Position numbers and translations under genes: made by a program. A stretch of 64,000 nt of DNA, from the NCBI GenBank assembly GCA_965246875.1, contig CBDFFU010000003.1, positions 992,001-1,056,000 on the forward strand, written 5' to 3'. The stretch's first letter is position 1. Every line of letters begins with the position of its first letter. This document shows, piece after piece, positions 33,162 through 42,095 of this stretch. The notes below the pieces were generated by a model. The model saw only the letters and a list, made by a program, of their open reading frames with translations. It was not told the origin of the DNA and made no database searches. The DNA is from DASWYT01 sp965246875. GTDB lineage: Bacteria > Pseudomonadota > Alphaproteobacteria > Micavibrionales > SZUA-601.

Positions 33162-33610
33162 TGAACTGGTTCGAACTCACTCTTATTTTATCCGCTGTTG
33201 CGTCGAGCTTGATTTTATCGCTGCGGCATTTTGGTGGACGCCTCAACCCGTTTTTGCTCATGCTAATGGTTTCGGCAATTGGCGCAACGTCGTGTTACAG
33301 CTATTGTCTGGTCAATCACGTGTCGTTAGCCATAAGCCATAACACGCTCATATTAGCGTTTTTGGCCGGTTTTTTTGTCTGCATGCTCGATCTGGCCTTT
33401 ATTTTCATGTTCCGGTATGGGGCCGTCGTCTCTTTGTCTGTGCCGATTTATCGTGTATTATCGATCCTGGTTTCAGCCAGTGTGGGCATCGCGTTCTTTC
33501 AGGAAGCCCTCAGCCCGTTACGGATGTTGGGTATCGTGATCGCCTGTATTGCGGTCTATCTGTTAAATTGTAAGACGAAAACAAAAGTATATGAAGGACA
33601 AAACACATGA
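33158..33610 (+). CDS. DMT/EamA-type transporter, half protein B
   Basis: The 150-residue protein has about five membrane segments and the EamA-like C-terminus VPIYRVLSILVSASVGIAFFQEALSPLRMLGIVIACIAVYLLN. It begins inside the stop of half A and ends inside the start of lpd (ATGA overlaps), so three genes are tightly coupled. It probably assembles with half A into an antiparallel or parallel dimer. Confidence 0.82.
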   Translation: MMNWFELTLILSAVASSLILSLRHFGGRLNPFLLMLMVSAIGATSCYSYCLVNHVSLAISHNTLILAFLAGFFVCMLDLAFIFMFRYGAVVSLSVPIYRVLSILVSASVGIAFFQEALSPLRMLGIVIACIAVYLLNCKTKTKVYEGQNT

Positions 33611-35013
33611 CGGACAATCAATTTGATATCGCCATCATCGGCGGTGGGCCGGGCGGTTATGTGGCCGCTATTCGCGCGGCGCAATTAGGTCTGAAAACCG
33701 TCGTGATCGAACGTGACCAATTGGGCGGCATCTGTCTGAACTGGGGCTGTATCCCGACTAAAGCGTTGTTGCGCGCCTCTGAAATTCATCACACCTTGCA
33801 TCATCTGGCCGATTACGGTTTTGCCGCCGATAATATTCGCTTTGATTTTGGCAATGTCATTAAACGCTCTCGTGCCGTGTCATCGCAATTGACCGCTGGC
33901 GTCAAACATTTGATGAAGAAAAACAAAATCACGGTGTTTGATGGCTACGCCCAATTGGCCGGTGGCGGCAAGATCAATATCACCGAAGGCACGGCCAAAG
34001 GCACCGTTGTCTCCGCCAAACACATCATCATTGCCACAGGTGCCCGCGCACGTGCGTTGCCGGGTATGGAACCGGACGGCCAATTGGTCTGGACAGCAAA
34101 AGAAGCCATGTTGCCCCCTGACATGAAGCAGCCAAAATCGTTGCTGGTTGTTGGTTCTGGTGCCATTGGGTCTGAGTTTGCCTCGTTCTATCAAAACATG
34201 GGAACCAAAGTGACATTGGTCGAAGTCATGGACCGTATTCTGCCGGTCGAAGACGCCGAAGTGTCCGCGTTCGTGCAAAAAGATTTTGTCAAACAGGGCA
34301 TGACGATTTTGACGAAAGCCATGGTCAAAGCCCTGAAAAAAGGCAAGGATAATGTCACCGCGACCATTGAGATTGATGGCAAAGCGACCGAACAGACATT
34401 TGACCGCGTCATCATGGCGGTGGGTATTGTGGGCAATGTTGAAAATCTGGGCCTGGACAAAACCAAAGTCAAAGTCGAAAAAGGCCAGATCATTATTGAC
34501 GCCTATTGCCGCACCGATGAGCCGGGCGTCTATGCCATCGGTGATGTCGCTGGTGCGCCGTGGTTAGCACACAAGGCGAGCCACGAAGGAATTATCTGTG
34601 TCGAAAAAATTGCCGGCGAAAAAGATGTGCATCCGCTGAATAAACTAAATATTCCGGGCTGTACTTATTGCCGCCCGCAAGTGGCAAGCGTTGGCCTAAC
34701 CGAAGCAAAAGCGAAAGAGGCGGGGTACGAACTCAAAGTCGGTCGTTTCCCGTTTGTCGGTAATGGCAAGGCCATCGCCATGGGTGAGCCGGACGGTTTC
34801 GTGAAAACCATTTTCGATGTCAAAACCGGCGAATTGCTGGGCGCGCACATGGTCGGTAGCGAAGTCACCGAAATGATTCAGGGCTATGTGATCAGCAAGT
34901 CAAATGAACTGACCGAAGCCGAATTAATGCACACCATTTTTGCGCACCCGACCATGTCGGAAATGATGCATGAATCCGTGCTGAACGCCTATGGTAAGGC
35001 TATTCACTTTTAG
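33607..35013 (+). CDS. lpdA: Dihydrolipoamide dehydrogenase (E3)
   Basis: The 468-residue flavoprotein begins with the FAD motif IIGGGPGGYVAAIRAAQLG. The redox disulfide Cys43/Cys48 is in GGICLNWGCIPTKALL, the NAD-binding GSGAIGSEFASF is intact, and the C-terminal HPTMSEMMHESV carries the active-site His-Glu pair. There is no lipoyl domain. It reoxidises dihydrolipoyl groups of PDH and perhaps other complexes. It closes the operon begun by pdhA. Confidence 0.96.
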   Translation: MTDNQFDIAIIGGGPGGYVAAIRAAQLGLKTVVIERDQLGGICLNWGCIPTKALLRASEIHHTLHHLADYGFAADNIRFDFGNVIKRSRAVSSQLTAGVKHLMKKNKITVFDGYAQLAGGGKINITEGTAKGTVVSAKHIIIATGARARALPGMEPDGQLVWTAKEAMLPPDMKQPKSLLVVGSGAIGSEFASFYQNMGTKVTLVEVMDRILPVEDAEVSAFVQKDFVKQGMTILTKAMVKALKKGKDNVTATIEIDGKATEQTFDRVIMAVGIVGNVENLGLDKTKVKVEKGQIIIDAYCRTDEPGVYAIGDVAGAPWLAHKASHEGIICVEKIAGEKDVHPLNKLNIPGCTYCRPQVASVGLTEAKAKEAGYELKVGRFPFVGNGKAIAMGEPDGFVKTIFDVKTGELLGAHMVGSEVTEMIQGYVISKSNELTEAELMHTIFAHPTMSEMMHESVLNAYGKAIHF

Positions 35014-35760
35014 ATGTATGACCAACCGGCAAAAGAACGACTAGCCAAGGTCATGGCACGAGCCGGCCTCTGTTCACGCCGTGATGCCGAACTGTGGATT
35101 CGCGACGGGCGCGTGACACTAAATGGCACAATCTGGCGTGATCCGGCCATGAATGTGGGTGAGGGCGATATTATCGTCGTTGATGGCAAACCCTTGCCGC
35201 GCATGGAAACGACGCGACTGTGGATCATGCATAAGCCGGTTGGCACAGTGACAACGGCGAAAGACCCGGAAGGACGCCCAACCGTGTTTTCGTTGCTGCC
35301 CAAAATTATGCCGCGTGTTGTCAGCATTGGCCGCCTTGATCTGAATTCTGAAGGGTTGTTGTTGCTGACCAACGACGGTGAATTTTCACGGACATTGGAA
35401 TTGCCACGCACCGCTTTGCCGCGCACTTATCGGGTGCGCGTCTATGGCCGGTTCGATCAGCGTGATCTGTATGATCTGCAACATGGTATCACGGTTGATG
35501 ACATCGATTATGGGTCTATTGAAGCGCGTCCAGAAAATTCGCATGACACATCACTCAATCAATGGCTGGTCATGACATTATACGAAGGCAAAAATCGGGA
35601 AATTCGCCGTGTTCTGCAAGCGCTTGGGCTGCATGTGAATCGTCTTATTCGCGTCGCCTATGGCCCATTTGAATTGGGCGCCTTGCAACCCGGCCATGTA
35701 TCAGAAGTATCACCACACGTGGTCGAGAATTTTAAACGCCAGTTACAGGATAGACGATAA
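35014..35760 (+). CDS. 23S rRNA pseudouridine synthase (RsuA/RluB family)
   Basis: ATG 35014 directly follows the lpd stop. The 248-residue protein has an N-terminal S4 RNA-binding domain (RLAKVMARAGLCSRRDAELWIRDGRVTLNG) and the catalytic motif SIGRLDLNSEGLLLLTNDGE with the essential Asp. The helix YEGKNREIRRVLQALGL is typical of RluB/RluE/RluF/RsuA. RluB, acting on 23S U2605, is the best guess. Its stop overlaps the start of rsmD (TAATG). Confidence 0.92.
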   Translation: MYDQPAKERLAKVMARAGLCSRRDAELWIRDGRVTLNGTIWRDPAMNVGEGDIIVVDGKPLPRMETTRLWIMHKPVGTVTTAKDPEGRPTVFSLLPKIMPRVVSIGRLDLNSEGLLLLTNDGEFSRTLELPRTALPRTYRVRVYGRFDQRDLYDLQHGITVDDIDYGSIEARPENSHDTSLNQWLVMTLYEGKNREIRRVLQALGLHVNRLIRVAYGPFELGALQPGHVSEVSPHVVENFKRQLQDRR

Positions 35761-36350
35761 TGCGGGTTACCGGAGGAGAATGGCGCAGCCGTATATTGAA
35801 CGTGCCAAGTAATACCAGCGTCACACGCCCGACGATGGACCAGACGCGCCAGGCCGTGTTCAATATTTTAAATTCGGCCGCTTGGGCGATGAAGCCAAAC
35901 GGCCAGCCGCTGATGATGGAGGCGGTCATTCTCGATGGCTTCGCCGGCTCTGGCGCCATGGCGTTTGAAGCGTTATCACGCGGTGCCGCGTTTGCCACCT
36001 TGATCGACAATGACAAAAACGCGATTGCCGCCTGTCAAAAAAATGTTGACCAATTCAAATGCACAGGCCAAACCAAAATCATCAAAGCCGATATGCTGCG
36101 CCTGCCGACCAACCCACAACCGCCGGTCACCATCTGTTTTCTTGACCCCCCCTATAACGATGCGCAATGGCCAGATGTTATTACATCCTTGAAAAGTCAA
36201 AATTGGATCGACGCCCAGACCTTGTTGATCCTGGAATCAGGCAGCAAAACGACACGCGAATTGAATGAAGCGTTACAGGGTATTATCACCCAACACGACC
36301 AACGCCGCTATGGCCATTCGGTAGTGACGTTTGGAAATATGCTGCAATAA
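35760..36350 (+). CDS. rsmD: 16S rRNA (guanine-966 N2)-methyltransferase
   Basis: The 196-residue protein starts MRVTGGEWRSRILNVPS, then has TRPTMDQTRQAVFNIL. It carries the SAM motif LDGFAGSGAMAFEALSRGA and the catalytic FLDPPYND, all standard for RsmD. It methylates G966 of 16S rRNA. Translational overlap with the pseudouridine synthase gene joins two rRNA-modifying enzymes in one unit. Confidence 0.94.
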   Translation: MRVTGGEWRSRILNVPSNTSVTRPTMDQTRQAVFNILNSAAWAMKPNGQPLMMEAVILDGFAGSGAMAFEALSRGAAFATLIDNDKNAIAACQKNVDQFKCTGQTKIIKADMLRLPTNPQPPVTICFLDPPYNDAQWPDVITSLKSQNWIDAQTLLILESGSKTTRELNEALQGIITQHDQRRYGHSVVTFGNMLQ

Positions 36351-36378
36351 CAAGACGCTATATTATTCATAAGATATA

Positions 36379-36407
36379 TTGATAAAAAATGTAACTTTTG
36401 ATATATT
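36379..36407 (+). promoter_or_regulatory. Sigma70-type promoter of the M16 peptidase gene
   Basis: TTGATA (36379-36384) and TATATT (36402-36407) are spaced by 17 bp, and AGAGGTG lies 7 nt before ATG 36427. The gene thus has its own promoter and does not depend on rsmD. Confidence 0.65.
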
Positions 36408-36426
36408 GTTTCGATAGAGGTGATTT

Positions 36427-37695
36427 ATGTTTACATGCGGTATTGAAGAGGGAAAATTAAAAAATGGTGCGCGCTATGCACTTGCACATGTTCCTGGTGC
36501 GCGATTTTCAGAAACCAATCTAAGCATAGAGGTTGGTGGCTTCGATGAAAAAGCTGATGAGATTGGAATAGCCCATTTTCTGGAACACGCTCTTATCGCA
36601 CATACTCCTATGTTTAACGATAAACAACTAAACAGCTATTTTAAAACACAACAGCAGGTTGGTTCAGGATTATATACAACTCCTGATAATATTGTATGTC
36701 ATTTTGGCGGATTAAGACCACGTTGCGATAAATATTTTGAGTATGTAAAAAATTACATGAATCCAACCAAATTTCAATCGGATTTAGTAAATCGTGAAAA
36801 AGGAATCATTACATCAGAAATAAATAGACAAGAGACAGATTTTCAACGCGCTGCTATGTATCATGCATTACAAGCTCGTTTTGGAAAAAACGCAAGAATA
36901 GCTCAAGGCAATCTGGGTTCCAAACAAACTATATTTAATATGACGCCTGAAAAATTATATCAATTTTATACAGATCATTTTCGCGCTGATAAAGTTGTTT
37001 TTACAATTGTTGGTGATATCGATAAAAACTTAGTGCTTGATAATTTAGAAGATCTCACTGAATGTTTGCCAAAAGGCCCATCTTTGGAAAGAAAACCATT
37101 TTTAGGGAATGTGGGTTATCAAAATAAATATGTCAGTTATCCAAAAGTTATCACAAACATTTCTTTTCTTGATAAAGACTCTAACTATGAAGAAGATTAT
37201 CATAGTGGTGTAATGTATAGAACCTTGTATGAAAGTTTATATACAAAAGCACGTAATACAGGTGATCATTATCATTTAGATTATAGTACTATTGCATATA
37301 AAGGTTTTAGTATTCGAAATATCGGTTTTGTTGCCGAACCAAAAAAAGCTGTAGATGATACTAAAATAATTATAGATAATATTGCGGATTTCCCAAACTA
37401 TAATATTGCAGAACGTGTCGAGGCAAGTAAAAACGCTCAAGAACATAATCAAGCTTATGATGATGAAAATTATCTGTGGCGTGCAGAACGTATGAACGAT
37501 CAAATTCGTTGGTACGGTCGTGTTATAGATGATGCTGAAACTAAAAAAGTGCAAGATTCTATTTCTGTCGAACGCATTTTAGAAGACTTTAAGAACGTTG
37601 GAATAGAAAATTCATGTGTGACTTTTTATGGAGACGTAGCTGATGCTAACTTGCCTAAAGATAATAACTGGATCGCGGAGCGGCTAAAAATTTAA
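36427..37695 (+). CDS. Half-size M16-family (inverzincin) peptidase
   Basis: The 422-residue protein carries the inverted zinc motif HFLEH (about residue 57) and a downstream Glu in IITSEINRQETDF, the pattern of M16 metallopeptidases. A second, inactive M16 domain follows (TDHFRADKVVFTIVGDIDKN). There is no signal peptide. The coding sequence is strikingly AT-rich beside rsmD. M16B enzymes of this length usually work as homodimers, or as heterodimers with an inactive partner; no partner gene is adjacent. It overlaps the hydrolase gene by 4 bp, convergent. Transfer is likely; the substrate is unknown. Confidence 0.87.
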   Translation: MFTCGIEEGKLKNGARYALAHVPGARFSETNLSIEVGGFDEKADEIGIAHFLEHALIAHTPMFNDKQLNSYFKTQQQVGSGLYTTPDNIVCHFGGLRPRCDKYFEYVKNYMNPTKFQSDLVNREKGIITSEINRQETDFQRAAMYHALQARFGKNARIAQGNLGSKQTIFNMTPEKLYQFYTDHFRADKVVFTIVGDIDKNLVLDNLEDLTECLPKGPSLERKPFLGNVGYQNKYVSYPKVITNISFLDKDSNYEEDYHSGVMYRTLYESLYTKARNTGDHYHLDYSTIAYKGFSIRNIGFVAEPKKAVDDTKIIIDNIADFPNYNIAERVEASKNAQEHNQAYDDENYLWRAERMNDQIRWYGRVIDDAETKKVQDSISVERILEDFKNVGIENSCVTFYGDVADANLPKDNNWIAERLKI

Positions 37696-38435
37696 TCTGC
37701 AAACCGATCAAACCAGTCCTTCGTCGCTTTTAACAACGGTTCGGTCGTTCCTTCTTCGTAAAAGCAATGTACAGAACCTGGAATGACCAAACTATCTGTT
37801 GGACCTGTGGCAAAATTGTGGAAGGATTCACCTTCTTTTATCCAGCGTCCATCACTTGCTAAAATCACTTGCAAAGGTGTTACGCAATTTCTGGCTAAAT
37901 TTCGGCTGTGTTCTTTTGTGAACGTCAAACTTTCATCGTACATGGCTTGGCCCATCAACCGCCATGTGCCGGATACTAAAACGTAATAGTCGTCAATTTT
38001 TGGCATGTCGTTGTTTTTATCAAATGCGACGCTTGGATCATACGTCGGATCCCACAGTGAAATCGCTTTGAACATATCAGTGTCACTGCTCATGATACTG
38101 GGGCCACCATAAGAGTGTCCGGTTGCAAATAATCCATCATACTGTGTAGCAAAATGTGAGACGGTTGTATCGATATCCTGACCGTGAATGGCAATTGTAC
38201 AATCCACTAAGTTCCGCGCTTCAGGGTGACCGTAATACAAGTGCGGACGGATAACATCGTAGCCTTGGTCGATAAATTGTTGCGCCATGACATTCGATGC
38301 AAATTCATACGGATCACCTGTCAAACCATGAATATGCAGCACTGCATTGCGATTTTTGCCGCTGGTCGTTTTATTGATAACGCCGTAAATGATTTTGCCA
38401 TCGGGCGTTGGGATCGACCATTTGCTTTCCGTCAT
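37692..38435 (-). CDS. Alpha/beta hydrolase
   Basis: The 247-residue protein has the fold's landmarks: an oxyanion strand VLHIHGLTGDPYEF, the nucleophile elbow FATGHSYGGPS with Ser, and a C-terminal His in VIPGSVHCFYEEG. An Asp in the region ASDGRWIKEG may complete the triad. No signal peptide is present. The substrate is unknown; esterase or peptidase are both possible. ATG 38435 starts it, 3 bp after the stop of the upstream membrane protein gene. Confidence 0.85.
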   Translation of the reverse strand: MTESKWSIPTPDGKIIYGVINKTTSGKNRNAVLHIHGLTGDPYEFASNVMAQQFIDQGYDVIRPHLYYGHPEARNLVDCTIAIHGQDIDTTVSHFATQYDGLFATGHSYGGPSIMSSDTDMFKAISLWDPTYDPSVAFDKNNDMPKIDDYYVLVSGTWRLMGQAMYDESLTFTKEHSRNLARNCVTPLQVILASDGRWIKEGESFHNFATGPTDSLVIPGSVHCFYEEGTTEPLLKATKDWFDRFAD

Positions 38436-38438
38436 ATC

Positions 38439-39134
38439 TTACTTCCTACTCGTTTTCGCTGGGCCGTCGCGCACGATCATGTTCAAGCCAGAGATGGCAC
38501 TGTCGAACGGCTCTACCGTACGCTGTGCGTCGTCCAGCACCATTTCAACCATACGCACAGCATTCGGGCGCGGGGTCGATGCTTCCAATGTGAAGTAATC
38601 AGACTCACTGCGGACAGCGGCATACGCATTGGTCACGTCGCCCGATAATTTCACGCCCAGCAACCCGACTTTTTCAATGTTGGCATCGAACACTTTGCGG
38701 CTGAGGGGTGGGTGCTGATGAATAAAGTCACCTGTTTCTTCGTACATGGCATGACGTTCCGTCTCACGCAAATTGCGCAGCAATTCGGAATAAATCGTGA
38801 TGAAGGCTTCGCATTTGATTTTGTTTTCGGTCAGCTCACCGGCCAGGGCCGCGGCTAAAACAACGCGTTCGCGTTTTTGCAAGGCTTGCTCATCCTGTTT
38901 GCTGCGTTCGGTATGTTGCTGTTGCAAATTGCCCAGCCGTTGCATGCCGATAATCAACAGCAATGCAATCACGCCAAACCCGCACAACGGCCCCAGGATC
39001 GACATCATCGGCACCAGCCACGGGCCACTGTCTGCTAACGCTTGTTGCCAGCCGCTGTAACCTGTGTCGGCATAAGCAGACGTTGCAGCGATCAGGGAGA
39101 GTGTCAGGTAAGTCGTAAACGATAGGAAACGCAT
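38439..39134 (-). CDS. Membrane-anchored coiled-coil protein, unknown
   Basis: The 231-residue protein has a cleavable-looking signal peptide (MRFLSFTTYLTLSLIAATSAYAD), a periplasmic stretch with several Trp, one membrane helix (ILGPLCGFGVIALLLIIGM), and a Gln/Glu/Arg-rich cytoplasmic coiled coil (RLGNLQQQHTERSKQDEQALQKRERVV). No family is recognised. It is co-directional with the hydrolase. The region around 39135-39254 upstream is short and holds no other gene. Confidence 0.72.
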   Translation of the reverse strand: MRFLSFTTYLTLSLIAATSAYADTGYSGWQQALADSGPWLVPMMSILGPLCGFGVIALLLIIGMQRLGNLQQQHTERSKQDEQALQKRERVVLAAALAGELTENKIKCEAFITIYSELLRNLRETERHAMYEETGDFIHQHPPLSRKVFDANIEKVGLLGVKLSGDVTNAYAAVRSESDYFTLEASTPRPNAVRMVEMVLDDAQRTVEPFDSAISGLNMIVRDGPAKTSRK

Positions 39135-39254
39135 GGGGCCTCGTGTTGTCGTGTCTCTCTAAACTAGCGGTTCAACAGGGGCCGCGTCCAGATGGAACTT
39201 TACCGGCAAAAGGTTTATAATCGCTTAGAACAAATATTAACCATTGGAAAAACA

Positions 39255-39746
39255 ATGAAAATTGCGATTCTGTCGGATAGCCATGATCATAAGGAAAATC
39301 TGAAAGCGGCTTTGCAGCAAATAAATTTATTATGTGCGGATATCCTGTTACTGTGTGGCGATATGTCGGCATCCTTTATGTATCAACTGGCGGCGAAGAA
39401 TTTTTCAAATCCCATTCACGCCGTGTTTGGGAATTGGGAACCGATGAGTTTCTACCTTGTCAAAACACTGCAGGAGCATTCGCATTTAACTCATCATGAT
39501 CAGTACGCCGCTTTAGAATTTGATGGTAAAACAATCGGCATGACGCATTACCCGTTTTACGCTAAACTCATGGCGATGTCAGGCAATTTTGATGTTGTCT
39601 GTTTTGGTCATGATCATACACAACGTCTTGACACATATGATGACTGTCTGGCCATCAATCCGGGTGCGTTAATAGGCGAAGGTCAGCCATTGGGTTTTGC
39701 CATGTACGATACAACAATACACCAAGCAGAGTTATATACCCTGTAA
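39255..39746 (+). CDS. YfcE/MJ0936-type metallophosphoesterase
   Basis: ATG 39255 (MKIAILSDSHDHKENL) gives 163 residues. The calcineurin-like metal motifs are SDSHDH, LLLCGDMS, VFGNWEP (in place of GNCD), THYP and CFGHDHTQ. The first Asp and His residues and the GHxH motif are all present. Such enzymes cleave phosphodiesters with Mn or Ni. The in-frame extension upstream to 39192 lacks a ribosome-binding site. Confidence 0.9.
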   Translation: MKIAILSDSHDHKENLKAALQQINLLCADILLLCGDMSASFMYQLAAKNFSNPIHAVFGNWEPMSFYLVKTLQEHSHLTHHDQYAALEFDGKTIGMTHYPFYAKLMAMSGNFDVVCFGHDHTQRLDTYDDCLAINPGALIGEGQPLGFAMYDTTIHQAELYTL

Positions 39747-39750
39747 AAAT

Positions 39751-40440
39751 CTACCGGCGAATAAAATCAAAATAAGCACTGCTGCGATTTTCTTTGATCG
39801 CTTTTTGCTGATATTTTGTGGTGACCCAATTGTCGGGCGGTGTAGCATGATCTATGCGCGCGGGATCAGCGGTGAAATCAGGATGCTCTAGAATAAAACC
39901 GGTCATCCAGTCGGCCAAGTCAGGAATATCAGTGGCGATATGCAGCCGGCCATTGGTCTTCAAAAGCCGCGTCAGAATATCGACAGTTGCCGGTTGAATA
40001 AACCGCCGTTTGTGATGGCGGATTTTCGGCCAGGGGTCGGGAAAAAACAGATAAATATGTGAAAAGCTGGCGGGTTTAAAATGCGGCAACAGATGCATGG
40101 CATCATCGGGATAAATGCGGATATTTGTCAGGTTTTTATCGACCATCGGTATGGCAGCCACAGCAATGCCGGTAATAAACGGTTCGATACCGAGAAAGCC
40201 AACATTTGGGTGCAATGCGGCCTGATGCGTCAAATGTTCGCCATAGCCAAACCCGATTTCCAAGCGCAGATCATCGGGTGTCCTACCATGAAAAAACGTC
40301 AACGGATCAATCAACGCTGACTTATCAGTTGCGGTCACAAAATAGTGTGCCGAGACGTGGTCAAACGCCTTTTGACGTTGCTGGTGCAGGCCACGGTTGC
40401 GGCGGCGGCCGTAAAAATGATGTTCGGTAATGGCGGTCAT
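39751..40440 (-). CDS. trmB: tRNA (guanine-N7)-methyltransferase
   Basis: From ATG 40440 (MTAITEHHFYGRRRNRGLHQQR) the product is 229 residues. TrmB hallmarks are the Arg-rich N-terminus, the SAM motif LRLEIGFGYGEHL, and IYLFFPDPWPKIRHHKRRFIQP, with a C-terminal TKYQQKAI. It makes m7G46 in tRNA. A longer frame to 40467 adds nine non-typical residues. Confidence 0.94.
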   Translation of the reverse strand: MTAITEHHFYGRRRNRGLHQQRQKAFDHVSAHYFVTATDKSALIDPLTFFHGRTPDDLRLEIGFGYGEHLTHQAALHPNVGFLGIEPFITGIAVAAIPMVDKNLTNIRIYPDDAMHLLPHFKPASFSHIYLFFPDPWPKIRHHKRRFIQPATVDILTRLLKTNGRLHIATDIPDLADWMTGFILEHPDFTADPARIDHATPPDNWVTTKYQQKAIKENRSSAYFDFIRR

Positions 40441-40532
40441 GCCCGTTAAATACCGGATAACGCCCAAAAGCGCAATAATCTGCGCCTTGTGAATGTGCTG
40501 GTTTTATACCGGGGATGGTTTATGCTGAAGGC

Positions 40533-41195
40533 ATGCAAACATCAGACACATCATTTTCCCTAAGCGATGCCGAATGGCATCTGATTACAGGCATTGATCA
40601 GCTGTTTCCGGACAAACACATTACAGAGAATTTTCGAACCTATCTGGCGTTGCCACCGATGGACCGAATGGCCAAAGCCCAAGAGGACCGGAAAACTGTA
40701 TTGCGCGCTGGCTGGAAACGCCGCGGCATTCCCGATGATGCGGTGGAAACATTGCATGACCATGTGGCAAGCATGAAACGGCTGGCTCTGGATTACATCG
40801 CCAGACACCCCAATATCACAACGATCATCGACATCATCGACAGCCACGATACGGGCGAAGTGATTATTGGTGATTTTATTCCAGGTGAATTTTTGACCGG
40901 TGATGACATCACGAAACAGGATAAAGACAAAATCGAATTGCTGGCAATCCAGCTGATTTACGAGGCACAGCCGCACATGGTGGAACGGTATCTGGATTAC
41001 GCAGAACGCCGTAATATAGAATCCAGAATAGTCAAAGATCTGGATAAGGGGCAAATGTTTTTGCGGGCGAAAGAATATGCTGTCACACACCCCGCCATAG
41101 ATTTAAGCGAGTTTTTTCTGGATTCCCAAAATTACGCATGGGGAACACAGGAAGGCGTGACATTGTTTTATCAGGCGTTCAAAAAACTATCTTGA
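40533..41195 (+). CDS. HD-domain phosphohydrolase (HDDC2/YfbR-like)
   Basis: ATG 40533 (MQTSDTSFSLSDAEW) or ATG 40515 may start it. The product of about 220 residues contains HDHVASMKRLALDYI, IDSHDTGEVIIGDFIPGEF (the HD pair and a downstream Glu) and IVKDLDKGQMFLRAKEY (a late Asp), the order found in HDDC2/YfbR 5'-nucleotidases. An N-terminal helical segment of about 70 residues is extra. The substrate is likely a nucleoside monophosphate, by family inference. Confidence 0.8.
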   Translation: MQTSDTSFSLSDAEWHLITGIDQLFPDKHITENFRTYLALPPMDRMAKAQEDRKTVLRAGWKRRGIPDDAVETLHDHVASMKRLALDYIARHPNITTIIDIIDSHDTGEVIIGDFIPGEFLTGDDITKQDKDKIELLAIQLIYEAQPHMVERYLDYAERRNIESRIVKDLDKGQMFLRAKEYAVTHPAIDLSEFFLDSQNYAWGTQEGVTLFYQAFKKLS

Positions 41196-41197
41196 GA

Positions 41198-41953
41198 TTA
41201 TGGTGTTTTCACTTTGCCAGTCAGGCTGTCGGTCAACGCGATGAACACCTTTGATTTTTCTGGATTGATTTCGGTGATGCTGGCTTTCAGTTTTGTTTCA
41301 AGCGCCAGTATAATATTTCTTGCATTACCTGCATTTGGATAAAGCGTACTGAATGTCAGTTTATTGCCGCGGTCTTTTTGCGCCGGTTTTCCCAGCTCTT
41401 CGGTCGAGCTGTGCGTTTCCAGATAATCATCGACCGCTTGAAACAGATAATCCAAATCAGACCCGATTTGGCGCAGGTTTTTGATAAGGTCTGGAGACAG
41501 TTGCGTGTTGCCACACCCGGCCAGTAACGCCAGTTCAAACAAGGCACCGGTTTTGCCACGGAAAATAAAATCCAACGCGTCCGCTGTTGCAGGAATCGTG
41601 TCAGGATTATCCGACAGAATATCCGCTTCCTGTCCGGCATGCAGTTGACGCAACAAAGCTGTGATGAGAGACGCGTCCAATTGCGTTTGACTGTGCAAGA
41701 TGGACACGCCCTCAAACAACAGGCGTGACGCGGCCAACAAACTGAGGTTCAAACCATATTTGATATGTGTTGCCGGTTCGCCGCGGCGCAAGTCGTCATC
41801 ATCCTGAATGTCGTCTATGATCAAGGTGTAGGAATGGATCAGTTCGATCGCAGCACTGAGCGTTGCTAAATCCTCCGGCTGTTGTCCCAGCAGATGACCG
41901 GTTAAATAAACCAGACAGGGCCGGGCGCGTTTCTCGCCACCGCCAGCAAACAT
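41198..41953 (-). CDS. ispA: Polyprenyl (farnesyl/geranylgeranyl) diphosphate synthase, part after an in-frame stop
   Basis: This frame encodes an isoprenyl synthase of IspA type: AGGGEKRARPCLVYLTG, the first Asp-rich motif LIIDDIQDDDDLRRGEPATH, GKTGALFELALLAG, and the second motif FQAVDDYLE. The C-terminal LGKPAQKDRGNKLTF matches GKxxxxDxxxxKxT. The frame continues upstream without shift, but an amber TAG at 41960-41962 separates it from its N-terminal 44 codons. In E. coli IspA the matching residue is Gln (TMQYGALLGG), so TAG may derive from CAG by one transition. Internal initiation at ATG 41953 would lose the first two helices. The active-site residues themselves remain. Confidence 0.88.
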   Translation of the reverse strand: MFAGGGEKRARPCLVYLTGHLLGQQPEDLATLSAAIELIHSYTLIIDDIQDDDDLRRGEPATHIKYGLNLSLLAASRLLFEGVSILHSQTQLDASLITALLRQLHAGQEADILSDNPDTIPATADALDFIFRGKTGALFELALLAGCGNTQLSPDLIKNLRQIGSDLDYLFQAVDDYLETHSSTEELGKPAQKDRGNKLTFSTLYPNAGNARNIILALETKLKASITEINPEKSKVFIALTDSLTGKVKTP

Positions 41954-41959
41954 AACATA

Positions 41960-42094
41960 CTACATCGCATCCTTGACGACAGGTGCCAGTGACCAGTTTG
42001 GAATAGTGTTCAAAACACTGTGCAGCGATGCATCGGCATCCTGTTTTGCCTGCGTTAAAAATTCTTTGATTGAGGACGTCTGCGTCAGGCTCAC
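41960..42094 (-). pseudogene. N-terminal 44 codons of the polyprenyl synthase, ended by TAG
   Basis: GTG 42094, overlapping the metK stop region, opens a frame reading MSLTQTSSIKEFLTQAKQD, then PNWSLAPVVKDAM and the amber codon. The content and position match the first helices of IspA proteins (VVETMQY in E. coli). After TAG the same frame goes on YVMFAGGGEKRARP. The synthase is thus a nonsense-interrupted gene, unless amber is suppressed or the base is a sequencing error. Confidence 0.8.
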
Positions 42095-42095
42095 A

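Noticed and set aside
41198..42094. Frameshift as the cause of the broken prenyl synthase gene
   Set aside because: Careful reading shows that the N-terminal part and the main part share one frame; only the TAG codon separates them.
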